A stretch of 64,000 bases of DNA from Oasisia sp. SBJ-2009 (GCA_964017155.1 OZ024857.1:40393716-40457715), one strand, 5' to 3'; counted from the stretch's first letter, positions 1 through 13,140 are shown. Translations and numbers: made by a program. The notes: generated from the sequence alone by a model not told the origin.

Positions 1-820
1 CTGTAACCTGAGGATGGAGCAGTAGATCGCTAACGTTGTGAAGGTGTGTTACTATCAGATAAGAAACATTGGGCGAATTCGCCCACATCTGACAAATGAA
101 TCGTGTAAAACACTTGTTCATGCACTAGTAACATCCCGGTTAGACTATTGCAACTCTCTCCTCTATGGTATACCAAACAACACCATGCAGCGACTGCAAA
201 GGGTGCAGAATTGTGCAGCTCGCATAATTACGCGTACGAAGAAATACGATCACATTACACCAGTGCTGCAGCGACTGCATTGGCTACCAGTTCATCTGAG
301 ACCAACCTACAAAGTGCTGCTATTGACCTATTGTGCTCTAAATGGGGTAGCGCCCGACTACCTGAGTGAATTGTTCAACTACAGACACGTAAACAGAACT
401 CTACGATCTGCCTCGCAGCCGCCCCTTTTGTCCATACCGGCCTCACAGACTGTCACCCACGGTGATCACCGTTTCGCCGTCTGCTCGGCAGTTCTATGGA
501 ACAATTTGCCGCCTTTGATCAGGACTGCCTCAACAGTAAACAGTTTTAAGACACTTCTAAAAACTCATTTATTTAGGCAAGCTTTTTTGTAATTTAACTT
601 TTTGTGTTTTAATTGATCATGTTTAAATCAATTAGTGTATTTAAATTTATTTTACTTTATTTATGTATTTTTATTATATATATATATTTTTTTATTCTGT
701 TCCTATTTTTCAAATGCTATCTTCATGCTTTTAGATACTGTATTTGAGGTATTTTAGGTATTCTTTACACATTTATTTTTAGGTATGTTTGTAAAGTGGG
801 AACATTTCTCTTGGGATTAT
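1..820 (+). mobile_element. LINE 3' part (CR1/L2-like reverse transcriptase C-terminus)
   Basis: An open frame at 38-592 encodes the C-terminal part of a non-LTR retrotransposon polymerase. It shows the typical order: an SRLDYCNSLLYG block, then LQRVQNCAARI, HITPVLQRLHWLPV, and a final FKTLLKTHLF just before the stop. The catalytic FADD region would lie upstream, outside the window. After the stop follows an AT-rich 3' untranslated tail. Family membership comes from recognising these blocks; the exact clade is inferred. Confidence 0.85.
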
Positions 821-849
821 AGCCTAGACCTTCTCCAGGTATATGTATC

Positions 850-1140
850 TAATTGCCATATCCTTCTGTCCGTCCAATTTCTTCTCTATTACCTATCTCT
901 GGACAAATATCCCATCCGTTGTTCCTCTTCCTTGTCTAAACTCTAGCTGTTCTTCGACGATTTCCCCTTACACTATTGCTTTTATTCTGCCATCCAGAAT
1001 TCGTTCCAGCAACCTCAACATATTGCTTAGCAACGTAATGCCTCAATTGTTTTCCCGGGTCATGCACATCTCCCTTTCTTTTCTATATTCGGACAATTAG
1101 CCCCGTTCTGAACTTCCTGTGAACTTCCCGTCTCTCTTGC
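850..1140 (-). mobile_element. Degenerate RTE-like LINE reverse transcriptase fragment
   Basis: The minus strand reads GITLLSNMLRLLERILDGRI, then EEQLEFRQGRGTTDGIF and VIEKK. This is the fingers-palm part of an RTE-type reverse transcriptase. At least three in-frame stops interrupt it (for example between GRIKAIV and GEIVEEQ), so it is dead. A C-terminal fragment that could belong to the same family lies at 51150-51545. Confidence 0.7.
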
Positions 1141-1199
1141 AGGTGTTGAGCAATTGTTTTGTCGACCATCTTCCAACTCGCTCAGCCACCGCCACCATA

Positions 1200-1288
1200 T
1201 ATACTCAATATATATACTCGTTTGCGGGCGCGCGTGTGCGTGTATGGGTGGGCGGGGATGAGTGTGGGTGTGAGTGAGTGAGTGAGTG

Positions 1289-1352
<64 letters not shown>

Positions 1353-1680
1353 AGTGTGTGAGTGTGTGAGTGCGTGTGCGTGTGTGCGTGTGTGTGTGTG
1401 TGTGTTTGTGTGTGTCTGTGTGTGTGTGTGTTTGTGAGTGTGTGTGTGTGTGGGGGGTGGGGGGGTGGGTGGGTGTGAGTGTGTGTGTGTGTGTATGTGT
1501 GTGTGTGTGCGGGTGTGAGTGTGTGTGTGTGTGTGTGTGCGTGCGTGTGTGTGTGCGCGTGTGCGTGCGTGGGTGGGCGGGGATGAGTGTGAGTGTGCGC
1601 GCGTGTGCGTGTGTGTACGGGGGGGGGGGGGGGGCGTGTGGCGTGTGTGTGCGTGTGCGTGTAAGTGTGTGTCGTATTTA
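1200..1680. repeat. GT-rich compound microsatellite
   Basis: About 480 bases of GT, GTGA and GC-interrupted GT repeats with a G-run near 1620. Open frames on both strands here are simple dipeptide translations and are not genes. Confidence 0.97.
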
Positions 1681-1689
1681 CATTCATTG

Positions 1690-2525
1690 CTTACTCCTAT
1701 TAGAAAACCTATGCAGCATCGATCATCTGGTTCTGTTTTACATTTTACCCCAACAGTAAATACAAATATTGGGAGTAGGTGTTTTTTTCTGTGACTGTAT
1801 TACTCGTTGGAATAGAGGTCTATGCTTCCTTCGATCAAGTGTTAGATCAGACGCAGGCTGAGTTATTATGCGATTCTTAAATATTTTAAATATCTTGCTT
1901 TTACATTTTTTTATTAGTAATGGTTTATGAAAAATATATATAAAAAATCAGATTACTTTACTAAAACGTTACGTTGCGGTTTGTGTACGTGACAATCAAT
2001 TGCTACACGTGACCTTCGTCAAGCATAACCATTCCAATAGTATTTATAATGGTAACGTATGGGCGGCATCATATATGCTATATCAAACTGATCCCATTTT
2101 GTGTGGAAACACCGGTGATATGCAAAAGGTTACGTGACGTGATAATGTTAGTGTACGCTGCGCACGCGTTTGATGATAATATACTATATTTTTGCTCTAA
2201 AATCAATCAGAAACTTTATATTATCGGTAATGTCTATGATAATATAAAGTCTTCTTCGGAAGGAGGGTGCAGATTAATACAAAAAAGAAATGTGACGATG
2301 ACAACATTATATCCCCACAACACAATCTCTTACACATATAAGCACGCTCTTTTTTTCTCCCGTTAATCTCTCCCTCAGCCTCCCCTCTCTCCCTCTCCTT
2401 CCTTTATCCTTTCTTCCCTCCCTCTACCCCCTCACTACATCATCAGAATAATGTTTGTTAGTGCTAATATCACCCATCTATATAATCCCTTATATAGAAT
2501 ACCATTATAAAGAAGTGTATTGGTG
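1690..2525. other. No recognisable gene
   Basis: AT-rich single-copy-looking DNA. A pyrimidine-rich stretch lies near 2345-2435. I see no coding pattern or splice-bounded exon. Confidence 0.5.
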
Positions 2526-2529
2526 ATTT

Positions 2530-2748
2530 GGCGCAGCAGCACCTCGACTGTGGATTGAATTACCTGTGAACATTCGTGCATCCGGGACATTGTGTATGTT
2601 TAGAAAGTGTTTAATTAAAGGCATATATTTTTATTAGAGATTTCAATTAATTCAAATTGTTTTGAAATGACGGACAATGCTTTAGAGTTTCATTTTAGTG
2701 CCATACACGTTTTAATCAGTGTTTATGTTTTAGATTAATTTATAGATT

Positions 2749-2839
<91 letters not shown>

Positions 2840-3055
2840 GCACACAGTTTTAGTAAAGGTTTTAATTTTATATTAATTTATATAATTTACATACAAAGGT
2901 TTAGTAGTACTTCTTAAAACCAAAAAATGAAAATGATTTATATTAATTTACATTTCTATTTATTAATATACATTTAGTATATTTCTTGTGCAGAGCAACG
3001 ATCCGCCATGCGGGAATTAGCGCTATATAAAAAACTGTATTATTATTATTATTAA
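2530..3055 (+). mobile_element. LINE 3' end with ATT tail
   Basis: The plus strand reads APRLWIELPVNIRASGTLCM followed by FRKCLIKG, the extreme C-terminus of a LINE polymerase. A 3' untranslated region follows, with an internal CA/TA microsatellite (2752-2838), and the element ends in an ATT repeat at about 3040-3055. The 3' untranslated region is homologous to 24640-25150 on the minus strand, including the GCGGGAATTAGCGCTATAT stretch just before the tail. Confidence 0.75.
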
Positions 3056-3059
3056 TATT

Positions 3060-5880
3060 TAAACCGTTCAGTGTCCATTTTTAGCAAATAGATGAAAGAA
3101 ATGAACAAATGAGTAGCGCTGCAATCCGTTTTCGTTCTGATGCACAATGTGTCAGAGTGAACAAGTTTGTGAGGGTTTTTTTTCTCTTTGTCTGTCTCTC
3201 TTCTGATTTACATCTCACCATCACTTCCTTTTAAAAATACTCAACATTTTCTCCCTTCCTCCCTGATTGGCGGCCCCTCGCCGTCTCCCTCTCCCTCACT
3301 TTCTTTATCCTCTACTATTTCCCTTCCCACTGTCCCTCTACACCCCTCTTCCTCCATACTTTCATCAACCAATCCTTTTCACCCTCCCGTCATTCTAATT
3401 AAACCGCAATTCGGTACGGTCATGGGTATTTGCACATTCGACAAGAACAGCGAAGCTACTTGTGCCATTCAAGGCAAACTTGATTTGCCCGTGTGTAATA
3501 CCTGTGTTGTTTCATTGTCAGTTTAACAATGCTTCACTGCCGTGGACATTCTTAGACTGACATGCGGCCTCCGACAATGGTATGTTCTTGGTCCCGCGCA
3601 AGAACGCACTAATTGACTGTCGCGTTGAACATGACAGTTGCTACAAACAAATGACTTAAGCGTTCGATCGAAAGCATGGATTTGTCGAATTTTAAGTGCA
3701 GTTGTAATGGTAATGCAGTTCTCACGGTTTTCAGTACAAGACCAACTTCACGTGTTTACGGATGGTTCGTTTAGGGTCGGGTGCAGCGGATCGTATGATA
3801 TTCAGCAAACGATACACATTTGACGCGCTATGTGGTTTGACAGTTGGTCTCGAATGAGCTGCACATGTTGCAGTTTGGGGAGTCATCAGACATTGGGATA
3901 TACAATTAGACGCCAAAAAGAGAGCCACGACTGCTACAGACAATTGCTTTAAGGTAGGCTATGTGTGTAATGTTGTTTTAGAACGGCAACTGTTGGTAGT
4001 ACATTACATTAGTTGCCATGTGGTACATGCAGTGTCGACATTCTGTATCGCTAACATGCATAGTCAAACCAGCAAGGCATTACGGAAGACAAACATTATC
4101 ATCATTATGCATAACTGTTAGCATCGTTCTACTGTGAATATAATTACACAGATAATACATTTCTCATTAATCAAAACATTACTTGGCAACATAGTTTATA
4201 TGTAATGAATGGATCCACTTGCTGATTTGCGTCGATGTAAATCGTAGGTAAGCATTGTATTTATTTATCAAAGAAAATAACTAATAATGTTTTAATCCAC
4301 CTGTGTTTATTATTTTAAATTATGAATTCTCGTATATCAAGGCGAGTTATATTATTCACTGTAGGGTGTACTGTATTATATATCTGCGTTTAAAAATAAT
4401 GCCTTATTTAATTTTATGAAGGAGGAAATGTCGGCGACGCCATATTGTTGCCCAACTTCCGCTATAGAACCATGAATCTGGTTAAGTCTACATTAATAAT
4501 TATAATTATGCATGTTAACATGTTTTATGTATTATATGATATAGCATGACATATAAGCGAAGTTGTAATGTAATGCTACAAAATAAATAACGTCAGATAT
4601 ATCAGCTTACGTGTTTTACAAGTTGACACCACAATTTCACCAGCTAAGGCTCGGCATGGGTTTATAAGCAAACAAAATGGCTACCTTCTGCAACTGAGTG
4701 TTCCGACCGCACGTGGCGGAAGGGGTTACCAGTGACGCTCATCCTATGGAGGTCACAACCGGTGCGGCGAACCGGGGTTTGGGCCAGGTAATTTCCCTCC
4801 CATAGGAACACTTCCGGCGGAAGTCGGTCAGTTGTGAGGGAGTAAGGATTGTGACCAACCGTGCCAGGGAACGTTATGAGGAGCAACCGATGAGGTACCC
4901 CTGGCCGAACTAGTTACATTAGATTGTACTACAGGCTATATACCCAGTGTCTCCCACTTCCTCATTCCCTCTCTTTTGTTTTTCAAAGTTTTTTTCTTGT
5001 AGGAAATAGTTATACTCGCAACAGCACATTGACTTATTTTAAGGTATATTGTAAATGTTTTAACAGCTTTAATCGTACACAACTCAGCCTCACGGTAAGC
5101 TTTAGTTAATTTGTTGTACGTACGTAAGTAAATATTATTGAAAGATATAAAAATGCTTGAACTCTCTTACATTTCAAATGTGGAACGTCCACGCCTAAGT
5201 ATACGTCGCCTTGTATGTAACTACAAGGGGACGTACCTAATTATATGTTGGAATTATATTATGTTGTATTAAAAAATATTTATTTTAATATCTGTTGATA
5301 TATTTCATGATTTTTTCATTCTATGGTAATAATTATTATATTTTTCGTATATCGCGCTTATCCAAATAACTGTTTTGGCTGGAATTATAATTGTAAAAGA
5401 ATTAATACCATGCATAAAATCATCAATATTTTATTGATAGTAAATTTTTAAGATACAATCATTTCTACTATACAAAATAAACTACATTGTCTTTAGTCAT
5501 CAAAAAGTAAATAAATATAACTATGGTATATTAATAATAGTACATTGAATGTATGAATAAATAACTGCGATCATTCATTGTTAAGATACCTTTAAAAATG
5601 AGTTTGCATAAGTTTACACAGGTATAATATTACCTAGAATAACCTTTTCTTTGAGATATTCATTATTATTATTAATATTGTTTCTTAATAATTAAGAAAC
5701 ACAGTTAATACAAATACCCAGTCAGTATAATCGTGTACATTACCAACCTTTCATACGTGTACATAACACCTGCATCAACAAAACAACTATTAAATACACA
5801 TAACAAAAATGTCGAACATACTTTGAACTTGCATAGTTTTCTTTTTATTATATATAATGTAGGATTATACATACATTATT
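3060..5880. other. No confident gene
   Basis: Mostly AT-rich. A GC-richer, non-coding-looking block lies at about 4640-4920. A weak FTDGS-containing frame near 3750 recalls RNase H but has no supporting motifs. I see no splice-bounded exon. Confidence 0.45.
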
Positions 5881-5886
5881 CATTAT

Positions 5887-5961
5887 TACACACACACCAC
5901 ACGGACACACACACCCCACACACCACACAGACAGACAAACAGACAAACAGACAGACAGACA

Positions 5962-6011
<50 letters not shown>

Positions 6012-6040
6012 AACACACACACACACACACGCCCGCACAC
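5887..6040. repeat. CA / CAGA microsatellite
   Basis: About 150 bases of CA repeats with a short CAGA tract. Confidence 0.97.
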
Positions 6041-6621
6041 CTAGCGAGTATTTTATTGAAGATAACGAACTAGAGGACATTTTGGATAGTGTTAGACGAT
6101 GCTACATGGTCTGGTTTAATAATCATAACTCATGCTTGTAGGAAACAGTTATACTCGTTTTGTAATTTTTTTGGCAAAAACAATCTTTGAAATTAGGTGT
6201 TGGGCAGCTATAATGACGTGATATGAAGAGTTCAAAACCACAACTAGCAGGCTTGTCCATAAAAATGAGTTGGTGCATGCTTTTACAGATCGTGTACTAA
6301 TTATTATGTATTCCTGTCAGTTCATGTATCTGTATATTAATTTTCTAATAATACAGTTGTGACATAATACAGTTGTGACTGATTGCAGTCAGAATACTGC
6401 GTTTTAATGCAAAAGCACTGCTAAATGTTTCTCTAAACCAATTTGTTTTCACTTGTACAGTTTAGGGTAATGTCGGTTCAGTGTTGTGTGTGGTAGGTTC
6501 ATACCCTGCTGGTGTTCTTTATGCAAACACTACATGTTGTGTGCACACACATTGATTCCATTTCATCAGTTCAGGTGGTTTTGTGATATCTTAGAAATGT
6601 ATTAACTGTAGTCAAACTTAT

Positions 6622-6624
6622 AAT

Positions 6625-6698
<74 letters not shown>

Positions 6699-6881
6699 TT
6701 GTGTGGGTGTGTGGGTGTGTGGGTTTGTGGGTGTGTGGGTGTGTGGGTGTGTGGGTGTGTGGGTGTGTGGGTGTGTGGGTGTGTGGGTGTGTGGGTGTGT
6801 GGGTGTGTGGGTGTGTGGGTGTGTGGGTGTGGGTGTGGTGTGTGTGTGGTGTGTGGTGTGTGTGTGAGAGTGAGTGAGTGA

Positions 6882-6964
<83 letters not shown>

Positions 6965-6965
6965 T
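6622..6965. repeat. GT / GTGTGG compound microsatellite
   Basis: A pure GT block, a central GTGTGG hexamer block (about 6700-6840), a GTGA block, then pure GT again. The long histidine/threonine frames on the reverse strand are artefacts of the repeat. Confidence 0.97.
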
Positions 6966-8270
6966 GTAAGCAGGAATATGAACTTCGCCTTGATAAATGT
7001 TGCCAAACAAAGAGGGATTAATATACAACGTCAGAGTTCTGCCAAGTCATCAAGTTAAATACAACAAGCATAACTCTTGTAGAGATCAGCTTAGAATATG
7101 TTGAGGACTGCAGTAATGATATTAAGAAGTCAAGGGGTAAGTAAGGCCCATATCCCAGTGTTGCAATGTTGTACGCGTTTAATGAACTGTATCAACAAAG
7201 TAATGTTTGCCATTTATGAAATGTTTTGACAATTATGTTTCAGTAAATTTGAATCTTTTTTCCAAGGGAGTGGAATTGTTTTTGTGTAAATAACATGTGA
7301 ACATTCACAGCAGAGAGGTTAGAGAATAAATATAAAACTATATAGTAATATGTTACGGTTGATCTAATTTCTTAGTTGCTCTGTTACATATAAATAAGAA
7401 AAATCCATATAAATGAAACCATGACCATACATTCTGAAATCCCTTCCACCTTTATATAAAACCGACATTTGTATAATTCTTACTTCACTACGCCCACTCA
7501 TTCTTCTAGCCATACATTTATTTTTGGGATCTAGATTGCCTTGGGAATGGAACATAGCAACAGGAGGTCATGTTTATTAAGTAATCGTTTTTATGGGTTC
7601 AACACACATTAATGTTGTACTTTTACACAAAAACCTATATTACTAGTCACTACTCAACCCCTGGCACATACACATATTGTGCACAGATAGGCATTAGCAT
7701 TCTGCATTTGTTAACATAAATTGATATTAAGGATAAAATAGCAGAAGTTCAAGAAGTTTTCAGAAGTGCCCAATTTCTAAAATCGATTGATTGATGGTGA
7801 CCTTGGATTAATGCAAACTACACCAGTTCGCAACTCTACTTAAATCCAATTTTTTGGTGTCCAAATATAAATATGTAATCTAAATAAATTTATTTAATAT
7901 ATGTCAGTGATTTAATGCTCTAAAGTCTTCCGGGTTTTTGAGAGAATAAGGAAGTCAACAACAGGAAATAGGACAATCACATCGTGATGCAAGAATATTT
8001 GAATTGAATATTCTGCAGCAATTAAATAAGTAAGCAGTTTTTCAATTGATTTTATCAAAGCTACACTTTAAAATCACAGACACAAGCTTGCATGTGGTAA
8101 TGAATACTTTGTAGATTTGCTTTTCTGTAAAAGTAACTGAACACGAGATGAAAGCAAGATAGATTACAATCGAGTCCATCTTTGCACCACTGCACTATTA
8201 CGCCCCAGAATACCATGCTAAGATGTCATCACAAGCTGTCAGCTTGTCAGCACAACAAGCTGTCAGCATC
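6966..8270. other. No recognisable gene
   Basis: AT-rich DNA downstream (in the minus-strand sense) of the last recognised coiled-coil gene exon. Further 3' exons of that gene could hide here, but none stood out. Confidence 0.4.
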
Positions 8271-8280
8271 ACTCCCTTAC

Positions 8281-8382
8281 CTGCATATCAAACTCTCCCG
8301 CCGGAGTCGGAGTTCGGGAGCGGTTCAACAGGACATCACTAGATGGCGTAGTAGGTCGATGTGAATCACTTTGGCACAGAAC
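8281..8382 (-). CDS. Coiled-coil gene exon 17 (last seen)
   Basis: Thirty-four codons read VLCQSDSHRPTTPSSDVLLN and on to AGEFDMQ, in phase 0 at both ends. The acceptor follows a TTTCTCGACAG tract and the donor is GTAAGG. The sequence leaves the heptad pattern and is rich in Ser, Thr and Pro (a TPSS and an RSRTPTP run), like a C-terminal tail with phosphorylation-type sites. It joins in phase to the exon at 9098-9208. Confidence 0.65.
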
Positions 8383-8529
8383 CTGTCGAGAAACAATGTC
8401 ATATAGCAACACCTGTGTCGATTATGAACCCAGGTCGTCTAGCTGTTGAAATACCAGACATTTGTCTCTCATATGTCAGCGTAAAGCAAATGTAACTTCA
8501 AGTCTTCAAGTATTTACTGCTAAAACGTG

Positions 8530-8800
8530 ATGTTTCACTATACTGCAGTTGTAACGTGACTGTGTGCTAAAGTAGTAAGTTAATAAAATAAATATGACAA
8601 ATACAATTAACTGTATATTTTAAGTGTACATTAAAACGATGAGTAAATTAATAAAATAAATATAATAAATAGATACAAATTATTTGTACATTGAATTTCA
8701 CGGTCATGCAATGTAAAGGATACTACACTGTGAGCTAAATTAATACGTTAATAAAATATTAGAATAAATAGATCAATGAAAGTATTAGTACATTAAATAA
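8530..8800. repeat. Diverged AT-rich tandem repeat
   Basis: Roughly three imperfect copies of a unit of about 100 bases, recognisable by a GTTAATAAAATAAATA-like core followed by an AGTACATTAAA-like end. It lies in the intron between the last two recognised coiled-coil exons. Confidence 0.45.
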
Positions 8801-9097
8801 AAAAAACAGGTAGTCCATGAATGATTAACACTAAAACAACCTACTACAATGTCAATGTCTGAATGACTGGGATGGCGTTAACAGTTTTGCATTAAAAACA
8901 ATTACCAAGAAGACACTCAAATACACAGCCACCCCAAATAATGCCCCATGAAACATTAAATGAAAACAATTGGCCCAATGATTTGAGAGCATAGAGAAAA
9001 ATAACACCCAACGTGGCATAACTGACGAGGAAACCATCTTTGTGGAACGGAACAAGGGAAAGGATGTATAAAGCACTGAAGGTCAAGTGAAGGTCAC

Positions 9098-9208
9098 CTG
9101 TTCAAGGTTATTCAGCTTCCGTTGCAGCTGCTGGATGCTGTCATGTGACACCTGTCTTCGACTTTCCATCACCTCAGCGTGACGACTCATCTTCTGCTCA
9201 AGCTCAAG
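9098..9208 (-). CDS. Coiled-coil gene exon 16
   Basis: Thirty-seven codons beginning LELEQKMSRHAEVMESRRQ and ending LQRKLNNLEQ, phase 0 to 0. The acceptor is GTTTGTTACAG and the donor GTGACC. The heptad pattern is clear. Confidence 0.85.
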
Positions 9209-9284
9209 CTGTAACAAACACGTTACAGTGTTACAGATGTAACACCGTTACATGCACTCCTGTGTGTGTTAAAGACATAATCAT

Positions 9285-9770
9285 GTTACAGACACACTTG
9301 TGTTACAGACACACTTTTGTTACAGACACACTTGTGTTACAGACACACTTGTGTGTTAAAAGACACACTTGTGTTACATACACACTTGTGTCACAGACAC
9401 ACTTGTGTTAAAAGACACACTTGTGTTACAGACATACTTGTGTTAAAAGACACACTTGTGTTACATACACACTTGTGTTAAAAGACACACTTGTGTTGAA
9501 AGACATACTTGTGTTACATACACACTTGTGCTACAGACACACTTGTGTTAAAAGACACGCATGTCGTACAGATACACTTGTGTTAAAAACACACTTGTGT
9601 TACAGACACATGTGTGTAAAAGACAGGCTTGTGTTACAGACACACTTGTGTTAAAATACACACTTGTGTTACAGATACACTTGTGTTACAGACACACTTG
9701 TGTTACAGATACACTTGGGTTACGCATGTAAGTGTTACATATAAACTTGTGTTAGACATTATAGACATGT
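9285..9770. repeat. ~18-bp minisatellite (ACACTTGTGTTACAGAC type)
   Basis: About 25 degenerate copies of an 18-base unit alternating GTTACAGAC and GTTAAAAGAC variants. It sits just upstream (transcription sense) of exon 16. Plus-strand open frames rich in CYRHTCV are artefacts. Confidence 0.9.
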
Positions 9771-9869
9771 TACAAACATGTTTGTCACGCAGACATGTTT
9801 GTACACTGATACACGTGAACAATCATTGCCAAGTAATGCAGACAATCTCACAGGTTGTTTTGACACCTC

Positions 9870-10200
9870 TTGTGATAATAATAATAATTATGTTTGTTAA
9901 CATAAGCACTTTTTAAGTAATTAAATGCCAACCAAATCAAAGCGCTTCACATTAACATGATGTGTTTACTAATAATCTAAAATATAAATGAATTAAATAC
10001 ATAAGCTAAAATCAAATAAATAAACTAAGATAAATAATTAAGTAAGTTAAGATAACAAAAAAAATAATAAATATGTTAAGATAAGTAAATAAAATAAATA
10101 AAATAGGGTGTAAAAATACAGTTTCAAACAGAACAATTTAAAACCAGTCAATGCTATGAAATATAAACCAGTGCCATCAAGGCATTTAGATTTAACAAGA
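9870..10200. repeat. AT-rich tail-like repeat
   Basis: Begins with an AAT microsatellite followed by a CAAAGCGCTTCACATTAA block, as seen at LINE/SINE 3' ends, then long AT/AAATA-rich sequence. It is probably a retroelement 3' end on the minus strand; the family is not identified. Confidence 0.4.
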
Positions 10201-10288
10201 TTTAACAAGATTACCACCTAGAGAATCAACTCTAGATGGCAGGTGGACAAGGAAGCCGTTTGGCTTATCGAGAGTCCAACCTATCTAT

Positions 10289-11228
10289 CTAAGTATACCC
10301 CGCCCGTCTTAGGTATATGTCAATTTTATTTTTAAATATATTAACACTACTAGCACTTACACAATCAGCTGATAATATGTTCCATTCGTTTACTATTCTT
10401 TGAGAAAATGAAAATTTTCTAATATCTAATCTACACTGCTTCTTTGCTAATGTAACTCCATGTCCTCTAGTCCTTCTCTCTTCCTTGACCGTGAAAAAAA
10501 TATTTCTGTCAATATTTTCATACCCATTCAATATTTAAAAAACCTCAATCTGATCTCCTCTCAATCTTCTGGTTTCTAGTGTTGTTAGACCACATTCTTT
10601 TAGACGCATTTCATAACTAATATTCCTGAGTTTTGGTATCATTTTTGTTGCTCTCCTTTGTACCCTTTCTAGCATATCAATATCCTTCTTGCGATATGGC
10701 CTCCATGCTTGTATACAATATTCTAAATGAGGCCTAACTATTGTTTTATAAAGCGGTATTATTAGTTCTTTTTCTTTATACACTATATTTCGCCTAATTA
10801 ATCCAAGAATTTGGTTTGCCTTCGCTGCTGCATTTCCACACTGCTCTGATACCTTCATGTCAGCACTAATGGTTAACCCTATGTCCTTTTCCTTTACAGT
10901 AGTATTTAGTACAGTACCACCCATTGTATATTGTGCATTTTCATTCCCATATCATGTGTGGAGGCACTTACACTTTCCAAAGTTAAACAGCATTTGCCAT
11001 ATCTCAGACCATTCTATCAACTTATTAAGATCATCTTGTAAATGCTGTCTATCTGCATCACTTTTAATTTTCCTAAACACTTTTGTGTCGTCCGCAAACT
11101 TCAAAACCTTGCTTGTTATGTCATCATCCAAATCATTGATATATATTAAGAATAAAATAGGTCCCAATACTGATCCTTGCGGTACTCCACTCAAAACAGA
11201 TTTCCATTTTGAAACCTCCCCATCCCCG
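10289..11228 (-). mobile_element. LINE A, 3' block (RT palm to C-terminus)
   Basis: Minus-strand frames give DGEVSKWKSVLSGVPQGSVL, then FADDTKVFRKI (the catalytic FADD box), then LGLTISADMKV, LERVQRRATKMIP, GLTTLETRRLRGDQIEVF and the end NEWNILSADCVSASSVNIF. Frame changes near 10530 and 10930 break it. It continues the block at 13141-13870; a second LINE (11229-13140) has been inserted between VVV and DGEVSKW. It lies in the intron between coiled-coil exons 15 and 16. Confidence 0.92.
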
Positions 11229-11840
11229 CTGTGGTGTGTGCACACCACAGCGTAGAAACCGCACTGCTAAGCGTCCATAACGATTTGCTGCAGGCCATGA
11301 ACTGCGGCAAGATCACTCTTCTCGTGTTATTAGATCTATCCGCGGCTTTTGACACTGTCGATCACTCCATTCTGCTATCCCGTATGAACAGCTATTTTGG
11401 AATCGGCGGTGTTGCACTTGACTGGTTCCAGTCATACCTGAGTGGCAGAACATACTGTGTGCGCATTGACAACGTGACATCGGTTACATCGCAGCTAAAG
11501 TACGGTCTCCCGCAAGGCTCTGTTCTAGGACCTATACTGTTTTCAATGTACACCTCACCCACGGCTGACATCATCCGGAAGCATGGCCTGAAATATCATT
11601 GTTACGCAGACGATACTCAAATATACATTTCAGTCGATCCTACACAGTCAAACGTTAATAACGCAATATAGCAAATTGAAGCCTGTCTTGACGAACTACG
11701 TTAATGGATGTCGCGGAATTACCTGAAGCTGAACAATGCAAAAACAGAAGTCATTGTGGTTGGATCCAAACAACAGAGATCGAAAGTCAACATCACAGAG
11801 GTGAGAGTGGGCGACACCATGGTTACTCCTACCGACAAGA
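11229..11840 (+). mobile_element. LINE B, 5'-truncated block with RT core
   Basis: The plus strand encodes LLDLSAAFDTVDHSILLSRM, a YLSGR motif, LPQGSVLGPILFSMY and YADDTQIYI (catalytic YADD). The start is inside the polymerase, as in a 5'-truncated insertion. Stops after NVNNAI and after LDELR show decay. It is interrupted by a SINE and resumes near 12220. Confidence 0.9.
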
Positions 11841-12215
11841 GAGCGCGGGTGGTGTAGTGGTTACCACACCCGCCTCTGATGCCGGCGGCACGGGTTCGAT
11901 CCCCGGTACCGGCAGTTGTGATGTAAACATCTGGCTCTCAACATTGGGGACTGTGTATCCCTCGTGAATCGGAGAATCACGTTAATGTCGGTCCCGTCTC
12001 AATTTGGGACGTAAAAGAACCACTGAGGACGACAAGCACCCTGGCAGTGACCATCCTCAGTGCCAGCATAGAAAGGTCGGCTTGGCGTGATGTTCTGAAA
12101 AAGGCTGACTAGTTAAATGATACCTCATAAGATCATACGTTGTAACCACAATATACAGACTAGTCAGTTAAAAGAACGTTGCCGAGTGCTGGAAACAACT
12201 AGAACAAGAAACAAC
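11841..12215 (+). mobile_element. tRNA-headed SINE (family 1) inside LINE B
   Basis: The head has an A box (GGTGTAGTGGTTACCAC) and a B box (GGTTCGATCCC) spaced as in a tRNA, followed by a non-tRNA body containing GGAGAATCACGTTAATGT. The cloverleaf is imperfect and a long body follows, so this is a SINE and not a tRNA gene. An internally deleted relative lies at 48075-48185. Confidence 0.8.
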
Positions 12216-12219
12216 TAGA

Positions 12220-13140
12220 ACAGTGTCACGAACCTCGGCGTTATCATTGATGAGAATCTCTCCATAGATAAGCACATCGCGAAAGTGTCCAGAGCTGTGT
12301 GTATATCAATAAGAAATATTGGAATGATTCGAAAGCACATCAATCAGCCAGTTGCGGAACTACTCACCCACGCGCTCATTACTAGTAGACTGGACGCGTG
12401 CAATTCACTGCTTCACGGCCTCAACAAAACACAGCTAATACGACTCCAGCGATTACAGAACACTGCTGCCAGACTTGTCACGCTCACCAGGAAATGTACT
12501 CACATCACACCCATCCTCAAACACTACACTGGCTACCAATCGAACAGAGAATCGTCTTCAAAATCTCCATGTTTGTGTTCAAGACAATCCACTGTGTCTC
12601 GCCCGTTTACTTGTGTAACCTTGTTAAACTGTACGAACCACTCCGTGGAAATATGCGCTCTGCAAACAAGCTGCTGTTAACAGAACACAAATGTAAAAAC
12701 TCGTGGGGAGCGCGGTCGTTCACAGTATCCGCAGCAAATGTCTGGAATACACTTCCTAACACCATCAGAGCCAGCGCAACAGTCTGTGTCTTCAAGACAG
12801 CATTGAAGACACATCTTTTTAAAGCTTATTTCGAGTGATACATGCGGACGTTCCCTTGGACATGTTCTGGACTGTATATATTTTATGACACTAACTAATT
12901 TTTATTTATTTTTAAAATTATTTTATTATTATTATTATTATTATTATTGTATATACATTTTTAGAAATGTTTACTTTACACCGTTTTATTGCTACTTTAT
13001 TTAATGGTAATTATATTATTTAATTTTATTTTTTTCGGGTCTAAAAAGGTCGCTCTATTGGCATTACTAGTATTGTTCTAACATGATGTTTGGCAGATAC
13101 CGGCGTTATAGAAATTGCCATTATTATTATTATTATTATT
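12220..13140 (+). mobile_element. LINE B, 3' block with ATT tail
   Basis: Coding resumes with VTNLGVIIDENLSIDKHIAK and SRLDACNSLLHGL, shifts frame near 12520 (HYTGY versus LHWLPIEQR), and ends with FKTALKTHLFKAYFE and a stop at 12837. A 3' region with an ATT microsatellite runs to the junction with LINE A at about 13140. Confidence 0.88.

Noticed and set aside
3710..3830. FTDGS-containing frame suggesting RNase H
   Set aside because: Only one motif is present; no further acidic catalytic positions or flanking element could be found.
4640..4920. GC-richer block as a possible exon (74-codon minus frame)
   Set aside because: No splice sites in suitable positions and no protein pattern; left as unassigned.
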